Positions 11,801-24,774 of a DNA stretch of 64,000 bases are shown here, piece by piece. This DNA comes from Nemania diffusa (taxonomy: Eukaryota; Ascomycota; Sordariomycetes; Xylariales; Xylariaceae), in contig JBBPUQ010000002.1 of assembly GCA_038501195.1 (NCBI GenBank), positions 806,001 through 870,000 on the forward strand, written 5' to 3'. The notes under the pieces were generated by a model that ran no database searches, was not told the DNA's origin, and saw only the letters and a list, made by a program, of their open reading frames with translations. A program made the translations under genes and the position numbers. Within the stretch, counting starts at the first letter, position 1. The number at the start of each line of letters is the position of its first letter.

Positions 11801-13506
11801 ATAGTCGTATAACATGATATCGAGAGAATCGTTGAATGAGGTAACGATGACATAGTGTGTCTCATTCCACCGGGGATCACAAGAGTCTTTGATCGTCTTC
11901 GTCCGAGCAAGAGGAGCGCGTTTATTCAAAGTCACTACAGCATATGGATCAGGGTTGCCGGAAAATTTGTCGGGATTCTTAAGGCCATGGGCTCCATGAA
12001 GGGTTACAGCGACCACTCCAACAGCCTGATCGACAGGAGAGCCAGCTAGCAGTTTGGCCACCTCGATGGGGAAGACATTTGGAGCGTACATCATTGGGGC
12101 TAGATTGCCATGGATTTGCTCCTGGATGAAGCTTTCAAGACCAGGAATGAAGTTGATGTCAAAACCAAAGGTTTCACCTCCAAGAGGCTTGCAGACGTAG
12201 TCGATCTTGGGACGGTCGAGGAAGCACATCTCGACTTTCTCGATATGCGGGAAGGGAAACTGTAACTTGATCTTGAGTCGCATAGTGCCCGAGAAAGCCA
12301 TGTCCTCAACAATGATGTCCAGCCCTTTGCTAATCATAGCCTTGCCAATTCGAATTTCCAGAACCACCTTGGGGTTGATTTTGTTCTTGATCTGACGCGA
12401 CGTCATGTCGGCTGTATCATTGGGCGTGAAGCTGAACTTCCAGTCCATGATAACCGTATCGTCCTCGGCCTTCGGGTACGTTTTGACATGATCCATGCGT
12501 GGGGGTTTCGAGCCGAGCGTAAATGTCTTCAGCTTCAAGCTATCCAGAAAAGCTGGCGTTGCAGAACTTAGGACCTGGTCCACAGCATTGATGACAGTTT
12601 GGGCGAGGACTGGCTGGTAGATGGGCCAAAACTTGACCAAGAAAGAATTGATCCATTCCAACGATTCGTGGTCGGTGTCCAGTTTCTTCAGTGCCATCTC
12701 TCGGATAACATCGTCCCGAAAGTTTCGTCGAACTCGTCTACTCGAGGTGCGGTAGTATGTCGAGCAAGCAGTCATAATGATGATGATCCATCCCAAGCCA
12801 CCACCGAGGACTGCAACTAACCAGGAGGAGAGGCAGGCGAAGATGATGACCGCAGCATTATGATACCAGTCTATTGAACAAAAAGTGAGAATAAGCAACT
12901 ATGTGGAGAGTGTCAAGCTCGAGGTGCGGGAGAACTTACCACCAAAAAACTTGTCGGGAAGCTTGCTCTCTACCCATGTTGTATGGTCCAGCATGGTATC
13001 CCCGGACAGGACGCTCTCGACAGGCCAACCGAAGCGCTGGTTCCATCCAACCTTCTCTGCCATGTCCTCTTCCTCTTGAGCGGCGCTGCTGTCTTGTATA
13101 GGGTTCCCATTGACATCCTTGGCGACCTCGACAACGCCAGCTTTGGTCGGGGAAGGGAGGTCGTAAGCAGCCTTGTTGGTGCCATCATCCACATCGGTCA
13201 CGAGGGCTACGCCTTTTGGTTTTCTCGAGCGACGGGGATCGTTTGCGAGGTTCTATAGCACAGGTCCATGGCGGTTAGTAGCACAACAGGTATCAAGAAG
13301 CTCGGTCGACGTACAGCTTGAGCCTGGGCTCGTTTTTCGGCGGGGCTCGCGTCTGGGTCAAAGGTGAAAGCAGCTACGCCGGCCTTTTTGCTCTCCTCGA
13401 CAAGCTTCTTCTGGGCATCATCGGAGGTGACGGCGGAGGCGGGATCGCGGGCAGCATCAATTGCACCTTGAAGCTTGAGCTCACCCGCTTGTTGGGCGGT
13501 AGCCAT
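8857..13506 (-). CDS. Tricalbin-type ER-plasma membrane tether (SMP and multiple C2 domains)
   Basis: Four exons on the minus strand: 13315-13506, 12940-13252, 10232-12870 and 8857-10182, giving about 1489 residues. Introns of 62, 69 and 49 bases have GTACGT, GTAAGT and GTAAGC donors, and all phases agree. ATG 13506 is chosen as the first true Met. Features in order: hydrophilic N-terminus; hydrophobic hairpin at about residues 172-202; SMP lipid-transfer domain at about 235-445; C2 domains starting near 450, with DPYAVV, NPYAAL and DPYVRV cores; a degenerate C2-like stretch near residue 950; and a C-terminal C2 with SDPYCKF. A Ser/Pro-rich linker and a last beta-rich segment end the protein. 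Tricalbins (extended synaptotagmins) anchor cortical ER to the plasma membrane and move lipid between them, with C2 domains binding acidic lipids and calcium. The length and layout match fungal members. Confidence 0.93.
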
Positions 13507-14547
13507 GGTGCGCAATTGGCAGAGCTGCCGTGGCAGCCAAGTTGGGAGGACAGACTAGTTGTCGACTGCTATTGTTTGTGGCTCGGGGTTATTGTATAAT
13601 ACCTACACGTGAATGAACTGTACCGTCCTGTTATTATTCTATTGTTGCGACCCCTAGAACGACGGGTTGGAATAGTGGAGGGCAGGGGTATGTAAGTAAT
13701 GCACACGTGTTTGCTGGTGGGATGGAGACGATGACGAAAGGAACAGAATTGTGCAGTAGGTCTGACGTTGGTGGTAGTGAGGGTGGAAAACTCACTGTAG
13801 CCTGCGTATACGTAGTGGTAGGTAGAATAGTGGATTAAATGTACGGTACTCTGTACTCTGTAGTACCGTACTGTTTGTTACTGTGCTGTACAGAGTATCT
13901 AACGGCTGCCCTGGCCCTCTGAGGGAAAATAGGTAGGAACGGGTTGATGCCAACTCACTTGGTGGTACAGAAACAACACCTGATTGTACAGAATAATAAA
14001 GGACAAGTCGGCGGTGTTCACGATACAAATACGTATGCGTAGGTTCCCGGCGGGAGTGTGCATGCAAACCAGCCTTGATTTCACCCACGTCTTCAACTTG
14101 CATTTCCTGTACCTAGTAACCTACCGAGGGTATCTAGCACCAAGCAAGGAAGCTTTTTGATGGAGCATCGTCATGATACCCACCCAACGAACAGCTTCTC
14201 TGGCTGATCTTCCTACGCTATTGGGCTGCAGCGGGGCTGGACCTCCCCCTGTTGTCGTGCGAGGTGGCTACATCTGGGGTCTGTCTCTTCGCTAGTGTCC
14301 TAGCAGGCTCCCTCAGCGGAGCCCAGATCAGTGCTAGGCTCTAGCCCCGGCACGAAACTACGTAATGCCCGCTAAATTTGGGTCGCTTCAGCCAATCGTA
14401 AAGTTCCAACATCAGAGGCATTCTTCGGGACCGGGTCCAGCGATTGGTGGACAGTGTCCGCTACAGTGCGCATGTATGAGTGTCATATCTACCTATCCGC
14501 CATTGTGATAATACCGAGGTACTGACGAGAAATGAAAGCTGATAAAT
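13507..14547. other. Intergenic: tricalbin promoter and flank of the insertion
   Basis: This 1 kb region runs from the tricalbin start to the target duplication of the large transposon. It has normal base composition. A cluster of GTAC-rich short repeats (GTACGGTAC, CTGTACTCTGTAGTACC) occurs at 13838-13900. The frame at 13792-14103 has no recognisable features and is not called a gene. Confidence 0.5.
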
Positions 14548-14556
14548 GATGGAGGG

Positions 14557-14706
14557 GAGACTGTAGATCATCCGACCATACAAGGCTTAGCAACTAACTA
14601 GAAACAGTAATTAGTAGGTAAGTACTTACTTCAGTTGCTGTACAATAGTTTATACTAAGTGATTTTTTTATTTATACGCTATAGAATAAGCTAGACTTAA
14701 TTAAAA
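14557..14706 (+). repeat. Left terminal inverted repeat
   Basis: The sequence GTAGATCATCCGACCATACA begins at 14563 and reappears reverse-complemented at the right end. The match continues for about 150 bases to 14706 without gaps. Differences are almost all G or C here versus A or T in the right copy, as expected of RIP. Confidence 0.85.
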
Positions 14707-16179
14707 TAAATAAAAAATATATATTTGTTTTATAAAATAAAAAATATATACTTGTTTTAAAAAAAAAAAAATATATTAGTTTTATTTTAAATTAGTTAAG
14801 TAGTATTTTATAGCTTTTTTAATTAAGTAAAATTTTGAAAAAATGTTATTAGTTTTTTTTTTTATTTTTTTTATATTTTTTCTCTTGCTTTTTTTTTTTT
14901 TTTTGCTAGTTTTACTTACTAAGTTTTTATATTATATTTAATTCAAATATTTAAATTTTACACTTTTTTTTAAAATATTATATAAATTTTAAAGTTGTAT
15001 TTAATAAATATTCATTTTATTTACTATAGCAATAGCAGCTATATTAACAAAAAATTAGCCCGATAAATTTAATTATTAAAAAATAGTAAATATATAGATT
15101 TAAATAGTTTATTTAGTAAATATTTTATATAATTAACTATTATTAGTTTAAGTATTAGCAATATTTTTAGCTGTTGTTACAACTAGTAAATTTATTTATA
15201 TTTAAATATAAAATATAAAAATTTAGCAGTTTTATTTACTAAGTATTTGCTAATTTATTTATAAAAATATTTAGTTATTGTTTTTTTAAGTAAATATTTT
15301 TATTAATTTATAATAAATCAAAATAAAAAAAATAACAATATTTTATATAAATTTAAAGTAAATACTTTTTTTAAAGTTTTATTTATTAAATATTTTTACT
15401 AACTTTATAAAAAAACTTTTATATAACTAGCAAAAATAATTTTATTTGCTATATTAAAAGTTATAAAATTAACAAAATAAATATTACAGTTTAATTATTA
15501 ATAAATAAACTAAATATATTAAATTAGTTAAATATATATAATAAATTTAAAATTTAATAGTATATTTATTAAATATTTACTTTGATATAAAATACTAATA
15601 TATAATAATATAATAATTAGCTAACTTTATTAATTATAATGTTTTTTAAACTTTAAAAAAAGCTTTATACTTTTTTTTTAATAGTTTAAAAGAAATTTTT
15701 TAAAAATATTTTCTAAAATTTTGTTTTAGCAAAAAAATTATAAATAATTTTAAATAATATATTTATTAAATATTTAAGCTAATTTAATTTAAATTAATTT
15801 AATTTAGTTAAAATATATAATTTTGTTAAAACTTTATAAGTTTGTAAAAACTATTAAATTGTAAGCAAAAAAAACTATAAAAAATTAAGCTGTTTATTTA
15901 ATAAATATTTGCTAATTTTTTTTCTAAATTATATTTATATTTATAACAAGCAATACTTAATATAAATAAAATTTAAAACAAATTTTTATAAAGCTTATAA
16001 AAAACAGTACTAAAAAAATCTTAAAATATAAAAAAATTTAGCTTTTATTAATAGTTAGCTTAAATAATATATTAAAGCAGTACAAAAAGTAGCTATATTT
16101 TTAGCAAATATTTAATTTTTTTTTTTAATAACTAATAAAAATATTATTTAAACTATTAAAAAAAATAATATTAAAAATA

Positions 16180-16460
16180 AAAAAGATTAATATATATTTT
16201 TAATAAATATTTAAATTTAAACTGTTATTTATTACTTAATAAAAAAAACTTTTTTTTTTTGTTTTATATTTATAATAGTTTAATTAGCTGCTATTTTTAC
16301 ACTATAAAATCAAAGTATATTTTTAATAAATATTTTAACTAAACTTGTTATTTGTTATTTAGTAGCAAAAAATGTTTTTTTTTGTTTTATATTTATAGTA
16401 GTTAAATTAACTGCTATTTTTATACTATAAAATCAAAATGTGCTTTTAGTAAATATTTTA
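16180..16460. repeat. Degenerate tandem repeat, period about 122 bases
   Basis: The stretch GTTTTATATTTATAATAGTT with the following 75 bases at about 16260 recurs at about 16382, and the preceding ATTTTTAATAAATATTT segment also repeats. The two copies differ mainly by A/G and C/T changes. This is a short tandem array within the AT-rich arm. Confidence 0.6.
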
Positions 16461-17854
16461 ATTTAAAAAATTATTAAATTAATTAAAATTGCTACTTCAA
16501 CTTTAAAAAATTCAGTTGTATTTTTACTAAGTATTTTTTGTTAAAAAATATTTTATACAAAAATAAAACAAAAATTTATTAAAACTACTTTATTTTTGTA
16601 CTATAGTAAAAAAATAATAACAAATTTTTTATAAAGTACTTAAATTAAAAATTAAAAATTTTTAATTGCTAAATTATTTATAAAAAAAATTATAAACTGT
16701 TACTGAAATTTTTTTTAAAATATAATATTATTTAGTTATATTAATAAAAAAATAAAAAAAATAATTAATAAAAATATAAATATTTAATAAAAATAAATTA
16801 ATTTAAACTTTTAAAACTTAAAAGTTTTAATTTATATAGTACAAGTTTATTTATAAAAAAAAAAAACTACAAAAAAAAGTGTTTTATTTATTAAATATTT
16901 AATTAAAAAAAATATAATATTTTAAACTTTGTAGTTTTTAATTTATGCAGTAATTTATGCAGTAATTTGTGCAGTAATTTACGCAGTAATTTAAACAACA
17001 CAAGTTTACATATATTGTAAAACAACAGTTATACATATAAAATAAAATAGTTTATTTACTAAGTACTTAGTAGTAAGTTTTTATAGTTTTAGCTTAGCTT
17101 TTAATAGTGTTACTAGTTTGATTTAATAGTAAATTGCTATAAGTTAATAATAAAATCAACGTTTTATTTACTAAGTTTTTTTATTTAATAAAATTATAAA
17201 ACAGCTGTTTAAAAAAAAAAATATAACACAAATTTAGTTTTTTATTTTTACTATATTAATATTAATATATAAATAACTATAAAAAGCAAGTACTAAATAA
17301 TAAAGTATATTTATTAAGTATTTAGTAATAAGTTATTAATTGATTTTTTTTTTTTAAATTATTTTAAAAAAGTTTATTATATTTATATCAAAAAAAACTA
17401 AGTTATAATTAATTTTAAAAAAATATAATATAAAATTTAATTATATAATAAATTAATAATATTATTAAATTAATTTTAAAATATATAATATTTAAATTTT
17501 ATTATTAATTATTTATATTTTAAATATATATAATAATTAATAAAATTAAAATATTATATTTTTAAATTTAGTTTAAAATATATAATAATTAATAAAACTA
17601 AAATATTATATTATTAAATAAACTTTAAAATATATAATATTTTAATTATATTATATTTAAATTAAATAATAATATAAAATTTTAGTTTTATTAATTATTA
17701 TTTATATTTTAATTATATAATATTTAAATTAAATAATAATATATTATTTTATATTAAAATTTATAATTTATAATTTATAAATTATATATATATAATATAA
17801 TAATAGTTTTTTAATGTTTTAATTTAATTTAATTTTAATTTTAAATATTTTTAT

Positions 17855-18015
17855 AAATAATTTATATTATATTTAATTTATATTATATTTAATTTATATT
17901 ATATTTAATTTATTTTTTATATATTATATTTAATTTATATTATATTTAATTTATTTTTTATATATTATATTTAATTTATATTATATTTAATTTATTTTTT
18001 ATATATTATATAATA
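17855..18015. repeat. Higher-order AT tandem repeat
   Basis: A 16-base unit, TTATATTATATTTAAT, repeats in direct succession. A larger unit of about 41 bases, containing TTATTTTTTATATATTATAT, then repeats about three times up to the TTA microsatellite. Confidence 0.65.

Positions 18016-18091
<76 letters not shown>
18016..18091. repeat. (TTA)n microsatellite
   Basis: About 25 uninterrupted copies of the trinucleotide TTA, followed by TTAATTAATTAATTA. The perfect array contrasts with the decayed surroundings and is probably young slippage expansion. Confidence 0.9.
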
Positions 18092-18094
<3 letters not shown>

Positions 18095-19566
18095 TAATTA
18101 ATTAAAAAAGCTTTATTTTTATATATTAATTATATATTTTTATTTATTTTAAACATTTATTTAATAATATTTTAATTTTAAATAATAGCTTGTTATATAT
18201 ATTATTATAAGTTTTATATTTTTTAAGTTATACTTTTACTTTTTTTTTTTGTTTATATAAAAACAGCATACATTTTTTTTGTATATTTATTATTTATTTA
18301 TTTGTTATTTATACTATTTATGACTTTTTTTTTTTTAATAGTTAAAAATTAAAGTTTTGTTAATTTTTTTTAAAACAGTAATTTTTGTTTTAATTACACT
18401 TTTTATTTTTATTTATAACTTTTATTATTTACTTTTTATATTTACTACTTATATTTTTTATTTTATTTTTTTTATTTATACTTTTTACTTATTTTTTTAT
18501 TATATTATTATATATATAAACGCGCTATTTACATTAATTGCTTGATTTTAATTTATATATTATTTATATAAAAATTTAATAATATTTTACTAATATTTCG
18601 CTAATTTTTTTTACTTATTAGTATTTTACTATAGCTTATATAGCTTTTTATACGCTATTAATAGTACTGTTTATTTATTAGTTATTTTATTTTTACTAAT
18701 TTTTTTTCGTTAACACAGTTATATATAAATATACTAAACTTATTTGATTTGTATATATATTTGTTTATTAATAAAAGCATTTATTATTTTATATTTTGCG
18801 ATTTTATAAACTTATTTATAAACTTTATATTTGCTAACAAAAAAAGAATTTATTTTAGTTTAATATAATTACTAACAAATTGTTTATTGCAAAATATAAT
18901 ATAAAATAAACTAAATTTAATAGTTTATTATAAAAGAACTTTTAATATATATTTTTAAAGCTTTATAACAATTATAAAAACTAGTTATTTAAATTTAATT
19001 AATAATATATAAATTATATTATAAGCTTTATATAAACAGTTTAGTTTTTTTACTAATAAATAAATTATACTATAATTTTATTAAATATTTATATAATATA
19101 AACTTAATTTTTATTTTGTACTTTTTGTTTTAGCTTTTTAACTTAAAGCTTTTTTAGTTTATTATTTAGTTTTTAAGCTTTTATATTTATATTTAATTTT
19201 TTTGTTTTTATATGTTTATATTTAGTATTTATTTTTGCAACTAATATATTATTTACTATATTTTATATATTAACTGCTGCTTTTTATTTATAAATAAAAT
19301 TAATATTTAATAAGCTTTTTTTAACTACTTAGTAGTAAATTATATATTTAAAACTATTTTTTTTTAATATATTACCTGTTTATAATACTGCTAATATTTG
19401 TTAATAATAAGCAAAAAATAATTTAAATGAAAAAATTATTAAAGTTTTTTGCTTTTTTACTATAGTTCTGCTAAAGCTTTGCTATATTATAATAAAAAAC
19501 TATTGCTGTTATTAAAAAAGAGTTTTTAATAATTTAATAAATTAACTTATAAAATTATTTAAAAAA

Positions 19567-19824
19567 GTTACAATATAGTAGCTAGTGCAGGCTATACAGT
19601 TACTTTAGCTACATATTGCAATTTTTTCGCTCTTTTTTTTTTTTTTGCAAAACTTATTTATTACTAAGATTTACTGCCTTAAGCAGCTTATATACTACTT
19701 ATTTTTATTACTTTGTACTAGCTAGATTTTCTATTTTTTTTTTTTTTTTTTATATTTAAATTTTTGTATACAATTAAATTATTTAATCAGTAACTTTGTT
19801 TTTTGCAAATATTAATATATAACA
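19567..19824 (+). repeat. 5' LTR of the gypsy element
   Basis: 258 bases matching 32015-32272 over their whole length without net length change. Shared landmarks are GTTACAATATAGTA, a poly-T/TTTGCAAAACTTA core, CTAGCTAGATTT, TTTAATCAGTA and the terminal TATAACA. Confidence 0.82.
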
Positions 19825-22800
19825 ATTTAAATATTATTTATATAAAATATAAAAACTATTTTCAAATATATTTTTACTTTAAAAAAAAAAAAAAAACAAA
19901 AAGCTACAAACTTATAAAATAAAACATTAATATAACAATATTATAATAAAAAATATAAGTAGTAAGTTTTAAACTTGTAAAAAAATTTATTTCAAACTAA
20001 ATAACTTAAAAAAATTATTTTTTAAATTTAACAAGATTTTTTAAAGTAAAGCTTGTTATAACTTATTAATTAACTTTAATTTCTAAAATATAAAAACTTA
20101 AACTTATATTGCAAAAAATAATAAAAAAAAAAACTTATATAAAGCTTTTAATAAAACAGTTAATAAATTTTATAAATAATATAAAAAGTTTAGTTTTATA
20201 AATAAACAATATATAAACTTTATAAATAAATTTAAAAAAAACTAACAAAAATTAGTTGTTAGTTTTGCTAATATATATATAAAAAATAACAATTTTATAT
20301 TTTTTTATTATAATATTATTAATAAAGCTTAAATAGCTATTTTTTATTTTAATAAATTAATAAATTATATTAGTTTTAAATAATTATTTAAAAAGTTTAA
20401 AACTTTATAAGCTGAATTTAAGTTTTATTTATTTGTACTTTTTATTATATATTAACAAATAAATAATTTTTATAAATTTTTATAAAAAAATAAAAACTAA
20501 TTTAACAATTTAATTAAATAATATAACTTTTTTATTAACAAAAAATAAGTTTTAATAACTATTAATTAATTAAAAGTAAAAGTATTAATTATAAATTTTA
20601 ATTATTTTATATTTAATAATTAAATTATATTAAATTGTTTTTTTATTAAATTAATAAACTTAGAATTAAAAAAGTTTTAGTTTTAAAATTAAATCAACAA
20701 AATTAATTAATAAATAATAAATTTATTAATTAAAAGTTGCAAAGTTAATATATTATTAAATTAAACTAAAAAAAAAACTTACAAATTAGCTAAAATTTCA
20801 GTTTTTATTTTTTACAATAATTTTAATAAAAATAATATAAAATTTAAAATATAATATTGCAATATAAAAAATTGTTTAGTAACTAATAAAAACTAATTTG
20901 TTAATAATGCTATTAAAATAGCAAATATTAAGTTTTATTTAAATAAAAAAATAACTAAATATTTATAATTTTATTTAAATAATATATATTTTAAAACTTT
21001 AACTTTATTATATATATTATTTATATATTTATATAAACATTATTATAATATTAATGTTTTTAATAAATTTAAAACAAAATTTAAAACTTTATATATAAAA
21101 AATAGTTTTATTAAATACTTTTTTAACAAATTTATCGAATTTAAAAATAACTTTATTTATTTTGTAAATAAAACTAAATTAATAAAAAATCAATAAAAAA
21201 ACAGCTTTAAAAATCGCTTTAGTATTTATATAACTACTAATATTATATTTAAATATTTAAAACTAAATAAAACATTTAAATTTTATATCTAATATTATAT
21301 ATAAATTATATATATTTTTAGTACAAGAAATAAAAAATATAATATTTTATATAAAAACAAAAAAGCAGTAGTTATATTTTAAAACAAAACTTTAATTATA
21401 AATATAAATAAAAAACTTTATAATAATAACTGTTTAAATAAATAGTTTATATTTTAAATATAAATATAAAAAAAAAAAAAAATATACAAGCTATTAATAA
21501 AAAAAAAATGTTTTAATTATAAATAAACTAAATATTGATTTTGCAAATATTTTAAAAAAAAAAACAGCGTTAATAAAAAAGTTTATTTTAATATTATTAT
21601 AAATTGACGTTTTTTTAATAATTTAAATAAACAAAAAATTAAAAAAAATAATTTGTTTAAATAAAACATTATATAAACAAAAAATTAACTTTAAAAAAAA
21701 TAACTTTTTTTTTAAAAAAAATGTTTTTAAAGTTTATTAATAAATTAAATATTATAAATAAATATTTAAAAAAAAAGCCTTTTTTATATATTTATATTAT
21801 AAGTTATAATAAATTATTATTAACTATTAAAAATATTTTTAAAAATATAAAAATAAATATATATATATATATAAATATTATTTTTGTTAAATAAATTATA
21901 AAATATTTAAATTTATTTTTAATTTAATTTATATTTTAAAGTATAACAAAATATAATAAATAAAACAAACAAAAAATTGGTTGAACTTTTAAAGTTATTA
22001 TAAAAATAAAAAAACATATATTTTAAAAAATATTTTTATATATTGTTAATATATAAAACAACTTTATTTTAAAAAAATTATAGTTTTAAAAATATAACAT
22101 TTTTTCTAACTGTTAAAAAAATCAGCTTTTATTTTTATTTATTTTATTTATTAACTATAATATAAAATATATTATTAATATAAATTAAACTAATATATAG
22201 TTACAATATTTTAGTTATAACTAAAATATAGCATAAAAAAATATAAACTTAAAAAAAAACAAAAAAAAACGCAAGTTTTAAAAAAAAGCAGCTAAAATTA
22301 ACAATATAAAACTTAAAGCTTTTATATAAGTGCTAAAATAAAAAAATCTTAAAAAAAAAAGTTTAAAAAAAATAAACTATATTTTTAAAAAAAAACTACT
22401 TTTTATATAAAAAAAAACCTATTAAAAAAAAAAAAACAATAGTGTATATTAACTAAAAAAGCCGATTTTAATATATCAAAAAAGTAAAAAACTAATATTT
22501 AAAGCTTATATTATATATAAAAAAATAAAATTAAATAGTATAAAAAATAACTAAATATTAATATAATTAATATAAATATTATAGCTTTTTAATTTTTAAT
22601 AAAATAAAACAAACTAACTAAAAACATTTATATTATTAGTATTTATAAAATTAATAAAATTATTATTAATAAAAAAGTCGAAAATTTTTTTGTAAAAAAA
22701 AATAACAAACTATAACAAAAAGTTTTTAAAGTTATTTTTAATAAATATTATAACTTATTTTAAACATTTAATAAAATAAATTTTAATATTTTATTTTTAT

Positions 22801-23099
22801 ATTATTTATAAATAAACTATTATATTAAATTTATAAATAACAAAAAATTAGAAAATTTAAAATATTTGCTTTTATATAAAATATTTATAAATAAATTAAA
22901 AGTTATAAAAAAATATTTAATAAATAATTTATAAAAAAGATTTATTAAATCAAATAATGTTTTGTTTATATCTTTTGTTTTATTTATAAATAAATTATAC
23001 AATAAATTGCAATTTTGTATTAATTATTAAAAACTCAATATTTTTACAAAAAAAAATTGCTATTTATTATTATTAATTAAAAAAACATTGTTTTAAATT

Positions 23100-23514
23100 T
23101 TTAAAATAAAAATTTTTATAAAAATCAATATAAAATAAACATTTTATTAAATTTATATAAGTTTAAATAAAAAAAACTTAATTATTTTTTATATTTATTA
23201 TAAAGTTTATTAATATAAAATATTACTTTTTAAACTTACTAATAAATTTTTTATATTTTAAAAATATATAAATAATATTTTATTTAATTATTTAAATAAT
23301 TTTTATAATATTTATATAAATAATATTTTTATTTATTTTAATAATTTAATTAAACATAAAAAATATATAAAAAAAGTATTATAATAATTAAAAAATATTA
23401 ATTTATAAACTGATTTAAAAAAATTAAAATTTTATATAATTAAAACTAAGTTTTTAAATTATATTATTAATATAAATAAAATATAAATAAACTTTAATAA
23501 AATTAAAATAATAT
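23100..23514 (+). pseudogene. Gypsy reverse transcriptase relic (5' part)
   Basis: Frame-consistent plus-strand traces of Ty3/gypsy reverse transcriptase: an LTN..F..F block where LTNAPATF is expected, then YINN (23313-23324) in place of the catalytic YxDD, then FNNLIKHKKYIKKVL, the usual linker helix, and TKFL. Both catalytic aspartates read as Asn, which is what GAY-to-AAY RIP mutation produces. Several in-frame stops occur. The copia element interrupts this reading region at 23515. Confidence 0.75.
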
Positions 23515-23822
23515 TGTTGAACTAATGACCTGACAGGACTTGTACGTACGCACTAGGTGCGTACGACCAGGACTTGGACTAGGACCTTTATTAAGTAACC
23601 GAATAAATAAGAAATACAGGGACCCACTGGGATTTACAGGACCTACAAGTCCTACGTACACATACATGTAAATAACTTGCGTACGACTCTTTTGGCCGTA
23701 CTTTTTTTTGTAGAATATACACACGAATTAATACAGAACTTTAAGACCTAGAAACAGACCTCAAACTTTACGGATTACTCCGAATTTTTTTGTGTACGTA
23801 CGTACGAAGAGTTCTACTAACA
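23515..23822 (+). repeat. 5' LTR of the copia element
   Basis: 308 bases, TGTTGAACTAATGACCTGAC at the start and TACTAACA at the end. It keeps more C and G than the 3' copy (for example GACCTGACAGGACTTG versus GACTTGATAGAATTTG). It contains GTACGTAC-rich palindromic tracts. Confidence 0.9.
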
Positions 23823-24141
23823 CTGATTAGTAATTGCAGGACGCGATTACAGATTAGCAAAGTGAAGAGGCAGAGACCGGTTATTGTTAAGAATAATTTC
23901 TGTGCTACATTTTTTTTTTTTTTGTACGAGAAGTGGATTACTATTTTTGTCGATTAGCTGAAGACGCGTTGAATTGACCGTCGGACGAACAAGGCCTAAC
24001 TATTGTAGAGTTGAAGTTTTTTCTGCAATAGTTTAGTTGACTTTTGTACGAAGATCAACAAAACTGTGAGCTATTTTACACACTTACTTTTTCGACTACT
24101 TTACTTATTATACAACTTTTACTTTTTTACTTTTTACAATT

Positions 24142-24774
24142 ATGTTAACACTGACGACAAAAGCGGCAGCAGCAGCAGCAGCTGCGGCAGTTGAACAAGC
24201 TTAAAACGACAATTCGGCAGCTTTGTATAATGAAAATGATTTTACGTACGAAAATATGGCCAAAGGCAGCAGCATTTAAATGAAAATTTGGAAGAAAGAG
24301 ATAGATTCGAAATATTGGGATACGACTATTGACTTTAATACTTTTTCGGAACTTATAAAATTGACAACATATTTCGCACGATGCTTACAAGACTATATAC
24401 GACTGAAAGTCGAAGGCAAACAGCTTGTACGAATATTTGCAATGGACTTTGACGGATGGACAAGAACTATGTTTGTAAATGTTAGTTGTACGTTCAAACA
24501 AGAATTTGGCATTATGGTTGAACGTAACTTAGGTACCCGATTACGCAGTACAACGTACAATGACAAGTTTATTTATATTTTCAAGAAATATAGAGACGAC
24601 AATGATGACGAGTTGGACGATGATATGTTCGTACGAACAGCACTAGTTTCGGCAACTACACTGGCGAGCATATTGGAACTTCTTGTTGTACAAACGGATC
24701 TTTTGGTACTACAACCGGCTGTACTAAGGCTAACAACACTAGTACGCACTCTGGTGCCTAGTACAAATGATTAA
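24142..24774 (+). pseudogene. Gag-like relic of the copia element
   Basis: An ATG at 24142 opens a frame with an alanine run coded by GCA/GCG repeats. It is broken by TAA codons near 24202 and 24277 and continues in the same frame as a 164-residue open stretch from 24280. The readable part has a charged middle and an acidic patch (DDNDDELDDD). Its position directly downstream of the 5' LTR supports Gag. Confidence 0.6.

Larger units (their letters stand above)
14707..19566. repeat. Left arm of the transposon, AT-only sequence
   Basis: Nearly pure A/T sequence without usable reading frames. A motif close to TTTATTTACTAAGTATTT and variants recurs many times between about 14920 and 17340. Tandem and microsatellite tracts lie inside and are listed separately. 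The small frame at 18357-18545 encodes only Phe/Tyr/Ile-rich sequence and is not a gene. Confidence 0.7.

Noticed and set aside
13792..14103. Minus-strand frame of about 100 residues upstream of tricalbin
   Set aside because: No family resemblance, no supporting splice or context, and it lies in the tricalbin promoter. Chance frame.
18016..18091. CRISPR-like or regulatory repeat array
   Set aside because: It is a plain TTA microsatellite without spacers, and the genome is eukaryotic.
22820..23002. Small ORF inside the AT-rich block
   Set aside because: Only Phe/Ile/Leu/Asn/Lys/Tyr codons from A/T sequence. It lies within the decayed gypsy body and on the opposite strand.
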